Source: Burkholderiaceae bacterium (GTDB lineage Bacteria; Pseudomonadota; Gammaproteobacteria; Burkholderiales; Burkholderiaceae_E). From it: a DNA stretch of 34,260 nt. The stretch's first letter is position 1, and each line of letters opens with the position of its first letter. The notes under the pieces were generated by a model. That model was not told the origin of the DNA. It ran no database searches and was given only the letters and a program-made list of their open reading frames with translations. The position numbers and the translations under genes were made by a program. The DNA lies in the NCBI GenBank assembly GCA_021463505.1, contig JAJTYR010000039.1, forward strand, positions 1-34,260. The letters run 5' to 3'. Of the stretch, positions 8,703-17,339 are shown piece after piece.

Positions 8703-9728
8703 ATGCAGGACTTCCGGAGTGACACGAAAGTGCCCGATCACGTCGACATCGCACCATCGGTCTCGTTCATCGCCATCGGACGCAACCAGGCCCGAACCCT
8801 GCGCCCGTGCCTGGAAAGCGTGTTTCGCGCCGCGCGCCGGGCCGGGCTGGAATCCTTCGAGGTGATCTTCGTCGACTCCGGTTCCTCGGACGAATCGGTC
8901 CCGCTGGTGCGCAGCCTGTTCGGCGCGTCGGTGCGGATCGTCAGCCTGACCGGCGCCATGAACGCAGGCATCGCGCGCAACGTCGGCGCCCGCACGGCCG
9001 CCGGCAAGGTGTTGTTCTTCATCGATGGCGACATGGAAGTGGATGCAGACTTTCTTCGCGAAGCCCTCGACCCGGGTCACGCGCTCGTACACCCGGTGGT
9101 CACCGGGCAACTCCCGGAGAAGCTCTACGACCCGAGCGGCAGACCCGTCGGCGACGCGTCGGATCGGTATCGCATCCGGATGCGGCACCATCGTCCCGAA
9201 CTCGGCGGGGTGTTCCTGATCGACCAGGCGCTGTTTCGCAGGATCGGGGGCTTTGCACCGGAACTCCGGTGCAACGAGGACCTGGACCTGGGCCTGAGAC
9301 TCGCGCGCGCAGGGGTGCTGGCGCTGGCGTTGCCTTGTCCGATCGCCATCCACCACACCGTCGAGTATCTCGAATGGGCCAGGCTGCTTCCGATGATCCG
9401 CAACGGCAGCCTGCTGTACCCGGGCGCCCTGTTTCGCCGGCACGTCACGAACCGGCACTACTGGCCGACCCTCGCGTCGCACCAGCGCGCCACCGCCGTG
9501 CTGCTCGCCTCGATCGGGCTCGCGCTCTGGCTGGATCCCCTGTGGCTCGGCCTGTATCTCGCGTACGTCGGCGCCAAGAACCTTCGCCGCCCGGGCGTGT
9601 CCCTGCTTCAGGATCTCGTTGGCACCACGGCACGAAGCATCTGCTTCCTGATCGGCGTCGTGGCATTTGCCCCGGCGCGCGTTCCGGCCGAGTCGATCAC
9701 CTTTGCCGTGTCGAACAGCCCGCCGTGA
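8703..9728 (+). CDS. Glycosyltransferase family 2 with C-terminal hydrophobic region
   Basis: A 341-residue protein. ATG 8703 is preceded by TGTGGGGATA, a good ribosome site; the same reading frame is open far upstream but that part is antisense to the flippase. GT2 features are VSFIAIGRNQARTLRPCLES, VIFVDSGSSDES, FFIDGDMEVD (DxD) near residue 110, and CNEDLDLGLRLARAG, the ED-type acceptor-side motif near 200. Residues about 260-325 hold two or three hydrophobic segments, suggesting membrane anchoring. Its 3' end overlaps the convergent GT14-like gene by 32 bases. It probably extends the polysaccharide repeat unit; specificity is unknown. Confidence 0.87.
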   Translation: MQDFRSDTKVPDHVDIAPSVSFIAIGRNQARTLRPCLESVFRAARRAGLESFEVIFVDSGSSDESVPLVRSLFGASVRIVSLTGAMNAGIARNVGARTAAGKVLFFIDGDMEVDADFLREALDPGHALVHPVVTGQLPEKLYDPSGRPVGDASDRYRIRMRHHRPELGGVFLIDQALFRRIGGFAPELRCNEDLDLGLRLARAGVLALALPCPIAIHHTVEYLEWARLLPMIRNGSLLYPGALFRRHVTNRHYWPTLASHQRATAVLLASIGLALWLDPLWLGLYLAYVGAKNLRRPGVSLLQDLVGTTARSICFLIGVVAFAPARVPAESITFAVSNSPP

Positions 9729-10806
9729 CGAGGACGGGCTCCGGCACCCGATCGGCGCCCGGATGAAGCCCGGCGACCGGCGTGCTTCCCGGCCCCCCGA
9801 TGCCTGCGAGTTCCCGCAGAACGCGTCTGCGCAGCGCCGCACCCGGATCGTCGGCGAACTTGCGCGCGAAAAAGGCGGGCGTGGCCTTCAGGCGTTCGAG
9901 GTCAGCCTCGCCAACCTGCCCCGGATGTGCCTCATCAAAGGTGTGAACATAGTGGTTCGACGGGCCGGCGCTTGCACCAACGTGCTTCAACAAGGTCGGG
10001 ATCAGGAACTCGTCGGCGATCAGGAGACGACTGAAGTAGTCGCGCACGCCCGGGGCTCCGAACGCCTCGACGATCCTGGCGACCGCCTGACGCCTGGCGC
10101 CGAACCAGGTCGAACCGTACCAGGGGCGGAACTGCCCGGTGAAAACGTGGCGCCCGACCGCCGGACGACTGAGCGCCTCCGTGGCAGCCAACGCGCAGCG
10201 GGCGAGGAGCGTCATGCTGCCTCGCCCGTTGGTTGCGTAGCCGGAACGCAACCAGATACCGGCCAATTCGCGCCGGCCGGCGGAACGACCGAAGTATTCG
10301 ACCGACAATCGCCGCATGATCCGGTGACGCAGCGAACCGCTCGGGGTAAATGCGCGCCACCCGACCGACATCAACGCATCCCGATCCGCCAACAGGTCGA
10401 CGCAACTGAAATGCGCCTCCACGCCGCCACTGACGTGCGCCTCGAAGTGCCGCAAAGGCTTGATCGGCAGGCAAGTCGGGCTGAGCAGCTGAAGATAGTC
10501 GAAATCGAGGTGCTCCAGTGCGTGCCGCAGCGAATGAAAAATACCGTCCACGAACCCGAAGTGGGCCCAGCCCGTACGCCTTGGATCGGGCACGAAGCGA
10601 ACGTTGGGCGCCGTCAACCCGAAAGCCGGCGTCTGGGAGAAATCGTGGTGAACCAGAACGATGTGCGGGGCGAGCGCCCGGGCCAGTTGATCCACGGTGT
10701 CGGCCCGGTGAACGGCCGACATCACCACGAACACGATTCCCGGTTTCATCTGGATGGGGGACGTCACGACTGGCATGCGCAGATCGTCTGCATCGAATCG
10801 CTGCAT
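9697..10806 (-). CDS. Core-2/I-branching-like beta-N-acetylglucosaminyl/xylosyltransferase family (GT14)
   Basis: A 369-residue protein. ATG 10806 follows a GAGG ribosome site; a longer frame to 10863 would add a glycine-rich, unlikely leader. Diagnostic parts are VFVVMSAVHRADTVDQLARAL, a region ending in VHHD, then LDFDYLQLLSPTCLPIKPL, matching the Y..LLS..C.P core motif of the GT14 branching-enzyme family, and later WYGSTWFGARRQAV, equivalent to the family's GSxWf segment. Bacterial members are found in capsule and exopolysaccharide loci and may add a branch sugar. No signal peptide or membrane segment is seen, so it should be cytoplasmic. Family confidence is good; linkage is inferred from eukaryotic relatives and may not hold. 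Confidence 0.78.
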   Translation of the reverse strand: MQRFDADDLRMPVVTSPIQMKPGIVFVVMSAVHRADTVDQLARALAPHIVLVHHDFSQTPAFGLTAPNVRFVPDPRRTGWAHFGFVDGIFHSLRHALEHLDFDYLQLLSPTCLPIKPLRHFEAHVSGGVEAHFSCVDLLADRDALMSVGWRAFTPSGSLRHRIMRRLSVEYFGRSAGRRELAGIWLRSGYATNGRGSMTLLARCALAATEALSRPAVGRHVFTGQFRPWYGSTWFGARRQAVARIVEAFGAPGVRDYFSRLLIADEFLIPTLLKHVGASAGPSNHYVHTFDEAHPGQVGEADLERLKATPAFFARKFADDPGAALRRRVLRELAGIGGPGSTPVAGLHPGADRVPEPVLVTAGCSTRQR

Positions 10807-11080
10807 CGTACCTCGCGTTCCACCGGCAACACGTGAGATACGTCCGCCGCCGCCGCCGACCATGAACGACAGTCTGCAGCGGGGTTCCCGCCACGGGGAT
10901 CGGATGCGCGGGGCATGTTAACTTATGCGCACACAACGGGATCCGGCTGGCCGAGGGCGGTGCGCACCCGGCCACAGCACGCCGCCGACAGGCGTGATGA
11001 AGTGCCTTGCGCCTGCACAGACCAGTTCGGACACTTGAGGCCTTCGACGGGCGTCGTGCGCTCGTAATCCGGGGACTGTC
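10807..11080. promoter_or_regulatory. Divergent intergenic region upstream of the epsF-epsG-wzy operon
   Basis: 274 bases between the divergent GT14-like gene and epsF. It must carry the promoter for the polymerisation operon. I looked for a sigma-54 type TGGCAC-N5-TTGC element, as might be expected for EPS genes under PrsK/PrsR-type control, and do not see a good match on the + strand. An AT-richer patch (GTTAACTTATG near 10918-10927) is the most promoter-like spot. No gene is apparent. Confidence 0.3.
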
Positions 11081-12505
11081 ATGCATCTGGGTATGTTCTT
11101 CCGAATCCTTCGTGCGCGCTGGGCGCTGATTCTCGCGATCCTGGGCATCACGCTCGGCACCGCGGCGATCGCCAGTTTCACGATGCCGAAGGTGTACAGC
11201 CCGACGGCAGTCATGTTCGTCGACGTCAAGGCGCTCGACCCGGTACTTGGCGGTGCCGTGAACTCGCCGCAGTCGGTTCGCAGTACCCTGGCGACGCAGG
11301 TCGAGATCATCAAGAGCGACCGGGTGATCCACGGCGTGATCCGTCAGCTCGGCCTGGACAAGCGGGCGGAGATCCAGGAGGCGTGGCGAAAAGATACGAA
11401 CGGCGAAGGCGAGATCCTCGACTGGCTGGCCAAAGCCATGCTGACGCGTCTGTCGGTCACTCCGTCGAACGAAGGTTCCACACTGGCGATCGTCTACGAG
11501 AGCAGCGACCCGAAGGGCGCAACGGACGTCACCAACGCGATCGCACAGAAGTACCTCGAGGCCACGCTGTCGCTTCGGGCCGGACCCGCCAGGCAGAGCG
11601 CCGCGTACTTCGAAGAACAGATCGCCGAGTACCGCAATCGCCTGAAGACCGCGCGTGCCGAGATGTCGGCATTCCAGCAGGCGCACGGCATCGTCGCGAT
11701 GGACGGTCGCGTCGACATCGAGAACCAGCGACTGCAGGAACTCTCGACGCAACTGGTCCAGATCCAGACGCTGACTACGGAGAGCCGGTCACGCCGCGCG
11801 GCCATCGGGCGCGAGGGCCGCGAGTCGATGCCCGAGGTGGTGCAGAATCCACTGGTGCAGGCCTTGAAGACGGAACTCGGGCGAGCCGAAGCGCGCCTGC
11901 AGGAGTTCTCTTCGCGACTGGGATCCAATCACCCGCAGTACCTGAGCGCCCAGGCGGAGGTCGAAGCCCTGCGCTCGCGCCTGAATGCGGAGATCGACAA
12001 GGTTTCGCGCAGCATCGTGGCCAATGCCACGGTGAACCTGCAACGTGAGAGCGAGATCCGCGCCGCGCTGGATGCCCAACGCGCCCGCGTGTTGCGACTG
12101 AAGAAGGACTACGACCAGCTGGCGGGCCTGCAACGCGAAGTCGACGAGGCCCAGAAAGCGCTCGACCTGGTCGCCCAGCGGCTCACGCAGACCAACATCG
12201 AAAGCCACGCCCCGCAATCGAACGTCAGCATCCTGGCCCCGGCCCTGCAGCCATCCGAACCCTCGCGGCCCAAGCCGTTGCTGAACATGGTGGTCGGCGC
12301 CTTCGTGGGGCTCCTGCTGGGCCTGCTCGCAGCGCTGTCGATCGAAGCTTTCAAGCGCCCGGTGCGCAATGCCGACGACCTGTTGCAGGCCGTGGCCGTG
12401 CCGGTGCTGGCGGTACTGCCGCCGTCGGCCACCCGACGCGCACAACGCCTGATCGGCAGCACCGGACCGACGATCGCGCCGCCGAACCTGCGGCTGGGCA
12501 ACTAG
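11081..12505 (+). CDS. epsF: Polysaccharide copolymerase / chain-length determinant (EpsF, Wzz family)
   Basis: A 474-residue Wzz/GumC-type protein. One membrane helix lies near the N-terminus (WALILAILGITLGTAAIASF, about 14-33), followed by the Wzz-domain start YSPTAVMFVDVKALDPV. A long periplasmic coiled-coil region spans about 170-370 (EEQIAEYRNRLKTARAEMSAFQ and later AQRARVLRLKKDYDQLAGLQREVDEAQ). A proline-rich PSEPSRPKP motif precedes the second helix (LLNMVVGAFVGLLLGLLAAL) near 400-420. It sets chain length together with the polymerase and partners the cytoplasmic kinase encoded 21 bases downstream. Size, topology and linkage to an EpsG-like gene match EpsF of betaproteobacterial EPS clusters; the symbol is by family resemblance. 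Confidence 0.88.
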   Translation: MHLGMFFRILRARWALILAILGITLGTAAIASFTMPKVYSPTAVMFVDVKALDPVLGGAVNSPQSVRSTLATQVEIIKSDRVIHGVIRQLGLDKRAEIQEAWRKDTNGEGEILDWLAKAMLTRLSVTPSNEGSTLAIVYESSDPKGATDVTNAIAQKYLEATLSLRAGPARQSAAYFEEQIAEYRNRLKTARAEMSAFQQAHGIVAMDGRVDIENQRLQELSTQLVQIQTLTTESRSRRAAIGREGRESMPEVVQNPLVQALKTELGRAEARLQEFSSRLGSNHPQYLSAQAEVEALRSRLNAEIDKVSRSIVANATVNLQRESEIRAALDAQRARVLRLKKDYDQLAGLQREVDEAQKALDLVAQRLTQTNIESHAPQSNVSILAPALQPSEPSRPKPLLNMVVGAFVGLLLGLLAALSIEAFKRPVRNADDLLQAVAVPVLAVLPPSATRRAQRLIGSTGPTIAPPNLRLGN

Positions 12506-12526
12506 CCCGAAACCCAGAGACAGCCG

Positions 12527-13453
12527 ATGAAAGACACGGGAACACTCCAACAGGTGGCGCCGCCCCCCACATCCGCGTCGCGGCCTGCCACGGCGCCGTC
12601 GAGAGCCGTCGCCCAGGCCAGGAGATCGCTGAAGATCGGCGAGATCCTGATCGCGGGCGGAAAAATGGGCCAGGAGCAGGTGGACATCGTGCTGAAGGCA
12701 CAGGAGTCCAGCGATCTGCGCTTCGGGGAGTTGGCGCTCGGGTTCGGATTCGTCAAACCCGACGACGTCGAACAGGCTCTGTCGATCCAGTTCGGCTACG
12801 CATCGGGCGAAACGAGCCCGAACCTGCCGTCGAACCTGGTTGCCGCGGTGTCGCCGTCGGCCCCATTCGCCGAGGCAGTACGCGGGCTGCGCAGCCAGTT
12901 GATGATGCGCTGGTTCGACGGCACACCGGGGCAGAGCGCCCTCGCCGTCACCAGCGTCGATCGCGGCGACGGCAAGAGCTTCATTACCGCCAACCTGGGC
13001 GTGGTGTTCTCGCAACTGGGCGAGCGCACGCTGATCATCGACGCCGACCTGCGCCACTCGACCCAACACAAGATCTTCGGGCTGCGCAACCGGATGGGGC
13101 TGTCGGGCATCCTGAGCGGTCGAGCCGGATTCGAGGAGATCGCCCGCATCGAGCACTTCCCCGAGCTGGCGGTCTTGCCCTCCGGCCCCCAGCCGCCGAA
13201 CCCCCTGGAACTGCTGGGCCGCGAGGAATTCGCTCTATTGCTGAACGAACTCTCCAGCCGTTACGACGTGATCCTGATCGACACCCCGTCGGCTCAGCAG
13301 GCGGCGGACGCCCAGGTCATCGCCCGGTGCGCCAGGGGCGTGCTGATCGTCGGCCGCAAGGACGTCACGAAGAGTCCGGAACTCGGGCAGCTTGCGTCGA
13401 TCCTCTCGGGTTCGGGAGCAACGGTGCTGGGCACCACGCTGAACGAGTACTGA
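12527..13453 (+). CDS. epsG: Chain-length determinant tyrosine-kinase-like ATPase (EpsG)
   Basis: A 308-residue BY-kinase-like protein. Residues about 30-90 (KIGEILIAGGKMGQEQVDIV, then LRFGELALGFGFVKPDDVEQAL) resemble the small nucleotide-binding MshEN/GSPII_E N-terminal module. The ATPase core has SVDRGDGKSFITANL as an altered Walker A near 142-156, LIIDADLRHS as Walker A' near 168-177, and VILIDTPSAQQAAD as Walker B near 246-259. It would phosphorylate itself and partner EpsF to control polymerisation. Only one tyrosine sits at the very C-terminus, so there is no classical Tyr cluster. The pairing with EpsF and the N-terminal module match EpsG of XrtB-type exopolysaccharide systems, although no exosortase is seen here. 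Confidence 0.87.
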   Translation: MKDTGTLQQVAPPPTSASRPATAPSRAVAQARRSLKIGEILIAGGKMGQEQVDIVLKAQESSDLRFGELALGFGFVKPDDVEQALSIQFGYASGETSPNLPSNLVAAVSPSAPFAEAVRGLRSQLMMRWFDGTPGQSALAVTSVDRGDGKSFITANLGVVFSQLGERTLIIDADLRHSTQHKIFGLRNRMGLSGILSGRAGFEEIARIEHFPELAVLPSGPQPPNPLELLGREEFALLLNELSSRYDVILIDTPSAQQAADAQVIARCARGVLIVGRKDVTKSPELGQLASILSGSGATVLGTTLNEY

Positions 13454-13468
13454 CCCCGGGTACCCGCG

Positions 13469-14965
13469 ATGTTGCTGCGGCTCGACAACCGCTTCGCCGG
13501 ATTGCGCCACGACGCTCTCGCGAGCAGCCTGATCGTGGCGGCCTTCGTCGTGGCCGCGTTGTTCATCGGATTCGTGATCGCGACCGGCCGGCCGATCCCG
13601 ATCATGCTCGCGGTCGGCGCCATTGTCGGCGTTGCATTGCTCAATGCGCTGCCGCTCGTCATCTGGATCGTCCTGGTCGGCGTGCTCCTGGTGAGCGGGC
13701 CGGTGACGATGTTCGTGCCCGCGCTCGAAAAGGCGGGCTGGCTGTTTTCGCTGCTGGGCTTCTACCTCACCGGTGCGGCGATCCTGTATGCCGCAGTCGG
13801 CAGGGAACGATTCGCACGACCACCGCCGGCGTTCGTCATCATCGCCGTGCTGTTCTTCGTCACGGGGCTGCTGTCGATCGCCCACTCGGATGGCCCGTTG
13901 ATGGAAGGCATCAGGGCCATCAAGCGGTACTACCAGTACTTCGGGCTGTTGTTCGTGCTCGCCGCGGTTCCGTTCGCTGCGGCCACCGTTCGACGCTGGT
14001 GGGGGTTTCTGGTCCTCCTTGCCTGCCTGCAATTTCCGATGGCCCTGTATCAGCGCATCGTCCTCGTTCCCGCACGGGAAGGCATGCCCAATGTCGAAGC
14101 CATCGACATCATCGTCGGAACCCTGGAAGGCTCGCTGAAGGGGGGCGGCAGCAACGGCGCATTGGCCCTGCTGCTGATCACTGCGCTCGCCTACCTGCTG
14201 GCCGCCTACCGCGACGGAGTGCTGCCGATGCGGCGTCTGTTGCTGCCGGGCACTCTCGTCACGCTTCCATTGATGCTGGGCGAGGTCAAATTGATCATCG
14301 TCCTGATACCCCTGGCCGTCGCGGCGGCCAATTTCGATCTGATTCGCGCCAACCTGTTCAGGTTCGTGTCGAGCACGCTGTCCGCACTGGCGCTGCTCGC
14401 GGCATTGGGCTGGGGATACCTGCTGATCAACACCCAACCGGGCGAGTCGGTCGGCAGGATCGTGGAAGCCACCATTGCCTACAATTTCGGCGACGTCGGA
14501 TACTTCGGCTTCGGCCTGAACCGGACGTCGGTCTATCCATACTGGCTGGAACATCAGCGCCTGTCGGATCCGGTCGGCATCGTTTTCGGCCACGGACTGG
14601 GCAGTTCGTTCGACGCCCTCGGCGAACCCGATGCCGGACACATGGATCAGGCACACCGCGGGATGCACATCGGCCTGACGGCGGTGTCGGCGGTTCTCTG
14701 GGACCAGGGTCTGGTCGGCCTGCTGCTGCTCGTCGGCATGCACGGCGCGGCAGCCATGTCCGCTTTGCGGCTCGTGCGATCTGCCCGGCCGGGATCCGAT
14801 CGGGCATTTTGCCGGGCGTTGTTCGCCCTGGCATCGATGCTGATCCTCATGCTGCTGTACGACAGTGCGCCGATCTCGCTACCCAGCCAGCAACTGCTGG
14901 CGGCACTCTGCCTTGGCCTGATTGCCTGGCGTTGGCGCAGGTCCAACAGGATAGAGAACCCGTGA
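13469..14965 (+). CDS. O-antigen polymerase/ligase-like membrane protein (Wzy_C type)
   Basis: A 498-residue inner-membrane protein with about ten to twelve hydrophobic helices, starting at ATG 13469 fifteen bases after epsG. A large periplasmic-type loop between helices in the C-terminal half contains GHGLGSSFDALGEPDAGHMDQAHRGMHIG; this G-x-G...H arrangement followed by a helix is typical of Wzy_C/O-antigen ligase family proteins. Position directly after the chain-length regulators makes it the likely polymerase that joins repeat units in the periplasm. It overlaps the next gene by four bases (GTGA). A ligase role cannot be excluded by sequence. Confidence 0.78.
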   Translation: MLLRLDNRFAGLRHDALASSLIVAAFVVAALFIGFVIATGRPIPIMLAVGAIVGVALLNALPLVIWIVLVGVLLVSGPVTMFVPALEKAGWLFSLLGFYLTGAAILYAAVGRERFARPPPAFVIIAVLFFVTGLLSIAHSDGPLMEGIRAIKRYYQYFGLLFVLAAVPFAAATVRRWWGFLVLLACLQFPMALYQRIVLVPAREGMPNVEAIDIIVGTLEGSLKGGGSNGALALLLITALAYLLAAYRDGVLPMRRLLLPGTLVTLPLMLGEVKLIIVLIPLAVAAANFDLIRANLFRFVSSTLSALALLAALGWGYLLINTQPGESVGRIVEATIAYNFGDVGYFGFGLNRTSVYPYWLEHQRLSDPVGIVFGHGLGSSFDALGEPDAGHMDQAHRGMHIGLTAVSAVLWDQGLVGLLLLVGMHGAAAMSALRLVRSARPGSDRAFCRALFALASMLILMLLYDSAPISLPSQQLLAALCLGLIAWRWRRSNRIENP

Positions 14966-15915
14966 CCCATGCGATGGTCGGCCGCCAGGTCGAGACATGC
15001 GACTCGCGCTTTTCGCGCTTGCCACAAGCAGTCTGGGCAGCGCTCGCATGTCCACAATGCGGTGGAAATCTAGCCAAGACCGCGACCGGAATGCGGTGCA
15101 GCGATTGCCATAACCCATTCGACGACACTCATGACGGGAATGCCGATCTCCGGATCCGTTCCCCGAAATGCTATCCGGTGAACTATCAAATTGGAGGGGA
15201 GTTACTGCCGGTGGGATTCAGATTCGCACCGCTTGAAATAAGGCCCAACCCGGCAGTTGACTTCTCGCAGATCAGCCCCCCCTGGCACCTGAGCCGCGCG
15301 CTCTTGTCATACTTCCCGAAAGCCAAGTCAACGAAAAGCGTCGCGCTCGATCTTGGTTGCGGCACTGGGCTTCATCGTGAGGTTTGTGAGCACGCCGGCT
15401 TCCAGTGGGCCGGACTGGACTACGCGAATCCGCAGGCGCCAATTCTCGGAGATGGTCATGCGCTGCCATTCCGCTCGAACAGCGTCGAACTCGTGGTGTC
15501 GCTGGCGGTCCTCGAGCACATTCGCCACCCATCAGTAGTGGCGCGTGAAGTGATAAGAGTGCTTGCCCCGGGTTGCTACTTTATCGGCACAGTGGCCTTT
15601 CTCGAACCTTTTCATGGCGACAGCTTCTATCACCACACACATCTGGGCACGTTCAACACGCTGCAGTCTGCCGGGTTCGACGTTATCCGGGTTGCACCAA
15701 TCCGTAACTGGTCTGGCATGCGCGCCCAAGCCACGATGAGCCTGTTTCCGAGGCTCCCAGGTCCATTGGTAACCACCCTCATCGGGCCTGTAGAGGGTCT
15801 GCACAAATTGTGGTGGCGTCTCGGCCGCTTATTCAGCCCGGCCGCAAGCGAGCTCTCACGGCAGTTAGCCAATGCAGGTTCCTTCGAATTCGTCGCGCGC
15901 AAACCTGCTGGCTGA
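14962..15915 (+). CDS. SAM-dependent methyltransferase with N-terminal zinc-ribbon-like knuckle
   Basis: A 317-residue protein from GTG 14962, which overlaps the wzy-like stop and follows GGATAGAG; ATG 14974 is an alternative. Residues about 30-55 contain CPQCGGNL...MRCSDC, a four-cysteine Trm112-like/zinc-ribbon knuckle common before class I methyltransferases of glycan loci. Motif I is VALDLGCGTGLHREV, followed by AGLDY (acidic residue after strand 2), DGHALPFRSNSVELVVSLAVLEHI and VIRVLAPGCYFIG. It would use S-adenosylmethionine in the cytosol, probably to methylate a sugar or sugar carrier. Base use becomes clearly AT-richer within this gene than in epsF/epsG, marking the start of a compositionally distinct block. 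Confidence 0.85.
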   Translation: MTHAMVGRQVETCDSRFSRLPQAVWAALACPQCGGNLAKTATGMRCSDCHNPFDDTHDGNADLRIRSPKCYPVNYQIGGELLPVGFRFAPLEIRPNPAVDFSQISPPWHLSRALLSYFPKAKSTKSVALDLGCGTGLHREVCEHAGFQWAGLDYANPQAPILGDGHALPFRSNSVELVVSLAVLEHIRHPSVVAREVIRVLAPGCYFIGTVAFLEPFHGDSFYHHTHLGTFNTLQSAGFDVIRVAPIRNWSGMRAQATMSLFPRLPGPLVTTLIGPVEGLHKLWWRLGRLFSPAASELSRQLANAGSFEFVARKPAG

Positions 15916-15954
15916 ATAGCAGCCACTCACCTGCGCGAATGGCCAGCATGCGGG

Positions 15955-17082
15955 TTATTTCGGCATGCCGATGAACGGCGGTGGATTCGCCCGGATCCGG
16001 GCCTCACTCAAATTCGTCCAACTGAACAACTGCCAGTCTTTGGTTACGTACTTCAATCGAGCGAATCCCATGTAGATAACGTTCTCACCCTGAACCTTGA
16101 ACCCCGAGATTGTAGCCTGATCTCGGAAGTAATCGCCCGCGCCCGCGGACAGAATGTGCGCGAGATGTCTGTCGTCCGGGCCTTTCGGATTGTCAAGTAT
16201 CAGGCGCGAAAAATACGCGGTTGCAACGCCGACCGCGTTCACTGGAATCCGATGAGGCGAGGCCCACGTATGCCAGAGATGTCGTGCATAGGATTCGCGC
16301 CCGATGCTGCGCATCGAGGCTCCGCCTCCGTTATTTGTCTCATCGCGCCAGATGTCGGTCCCGTTGATATCCGTGCCTTCAGCCCAGTCCAGTGGATACA
16401 TGTTCGGTCCAGGGCTCGGGTTGTGCGAGCCGAGTACCCACTGTCCACTATCAAGCAACCACCACATCTGGATGTCACGCTGCTGAACCCGGGTGTTCGG
16501 CGCCTGATTTCCGGTATAGGGGCTCGCCACACGCCATGGATATCCATTGCCATTCACATGGTTCGTGTCGGCCATCGTGTGCGTCCACGGAGTTGCGTAC
16601 TGCCAGCCCGACGGCTCACGCGCTTTCGCTTCTGGAAACGAAGCGCCAGATCCCCAGCCTTTTATGGTCTCCAAGACTGCGCTTGGCCCATCGTGGAACC
16701 ATTTCATGTCGCTGACCATGGTATCGACCAAATTGATCGAACTGGGCACCGAAGCCGACGTCTTTGGTAGCACCGTCGAAGCAGCGGCGAGCGACCCGGA
16801 TTCGGCGGTAGCGGGAGCGCTAGTCGCCGTAGGTTCGGTTATATCCTTCATGTCGGACAGGACCGGCTTTTCGGAATAGTCCTTCGGCGCAAGCGTCGAA
16901 AGTGAGGCTTCCGCAAGTGGCGGAGCAGTGCCACCATCACTTGGGTCCACCAGACCACAGCCCGAAATGATCAACGAAGCCAAACAAGCACTCAGCACAC
17001 CTTTGTTCCCTACCGGGCAAATCCGTAATTCCTTCTTGAACAGCGTAGCATCTTGCCGTTTGGCACGCTGGAGCTTTTTCAT
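15955..17082 (-). CDS. Unrecognised secreted lipoprotein
   Basis: ATG 17082 is preceded by GGAG nine bases upstream and gives 375 residues; an in-frame start further up lacks support. The N-terminus has a long basic stretch, a hydrophobic segment (VLSACLASLII) and a lipobox ISGC with Cys42, followed by Gly, so lipid anchoring is likely, probably to the outer membrane. Residues 43-120 are a Ser/Thr/Ala/Pro-rich linker. The remaining domain of about 250 residues is rich in Trp, Gly and Asn (QMWWLLDSGQWVLGSHNPSP, DWAEGTDINGTDIWRDE, YARHLWHTWASPHRIP). I do not recognise the domain. Composition is AT-richer than the flanks, suggesting transfer. It is convergent with the methyltransferase. A role in binding or processing the polysaccharide is possible but is inference. 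Confidence 0.72.
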   Translation of the reverse strand: MKKLQRAKRQDATLFKKELRICPVGNKGVLSACLASLIISGCGLVDPSDGGTAPPLAEASLSTLAPKDYSEKPVLSDMKDITEPTATSAPATAESGSLAAASTVLPKTSASVPSSINLVDTMVSDMKWFHDGPSAVLETIKGWGSGASFPEAKAREPSGWQYATPWTHTMADTNHVNGNGYPWRVASPYTGNQAPNTRVQQRDIQMWWLLDSGQWVLGSHNPSPGPNMYPLDWAEGTDINGTDIWRDETNNGGGASMRSIGRESYARHLWHTWASPHRIPVNAVGVATAYFSRLILDNPKGPDDRHLAHILSAGAGDYFRDQATISGFKVQGENVIYMGFARLKYVTKDWQLFSWTNLSEARIRANPPPFIGMPK

Positions 17083-17162
17083 GACGCATTTCTCCACTTC
17101 ATTCACGTTGCTCGCCGAACCAGTCGCCAAGGCTGCAAGTGCACACACCGAGACCGGAACGT

Positions 17163-17198
17163 GACCGATGTCACGAACGCTAGTTCGGAAGTCCGGTC
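17163..17198. repeat. Nested inverted repeat upstream of the lipoprotein gene
   Basis: GACCG (17163-17167) pairs with CGGTC (17194-17198), and inside it CGAAC (17174-17178) pairs with GTTCG (17183-17187) around GCTA. The dyad lies about 80-115 bases upstream of the lipoprotein start on the minus strand, a plausible place for an operator. The motif GTGACCGAYGT occurs here and again near 17279-17289. It could equally be a remnant of mobile DNA. Confidence 0.35.
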
Positions 17199-17339
17199 AG
17201 TCTAAGAAGACGTCGACGGGTGGCCATCTAACGCGGATAGATGGGGGGGATCGGTCGACTACGAGCGACAGACGGCATGTGACCGACGTAGTGCCTTCAG
17301 GCTGGCGGCAAGTACCGATCCGGTTAGCGGCGGGCGTAA

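Noticed and set aside
9935-11752. 605-residue minus-strand frame
   Set aside because: It spans the GT14-like gene in the wrong frame and runs antisense into epsF, with no recognisable domain.
13327-14961. Long open extension in the frame of the methyltransferase
   Set aside because: It overlaps the end of epsG and the whole wzy-like gene in another frame, and has no domain; the methyltransferase starts at GTG 14962.
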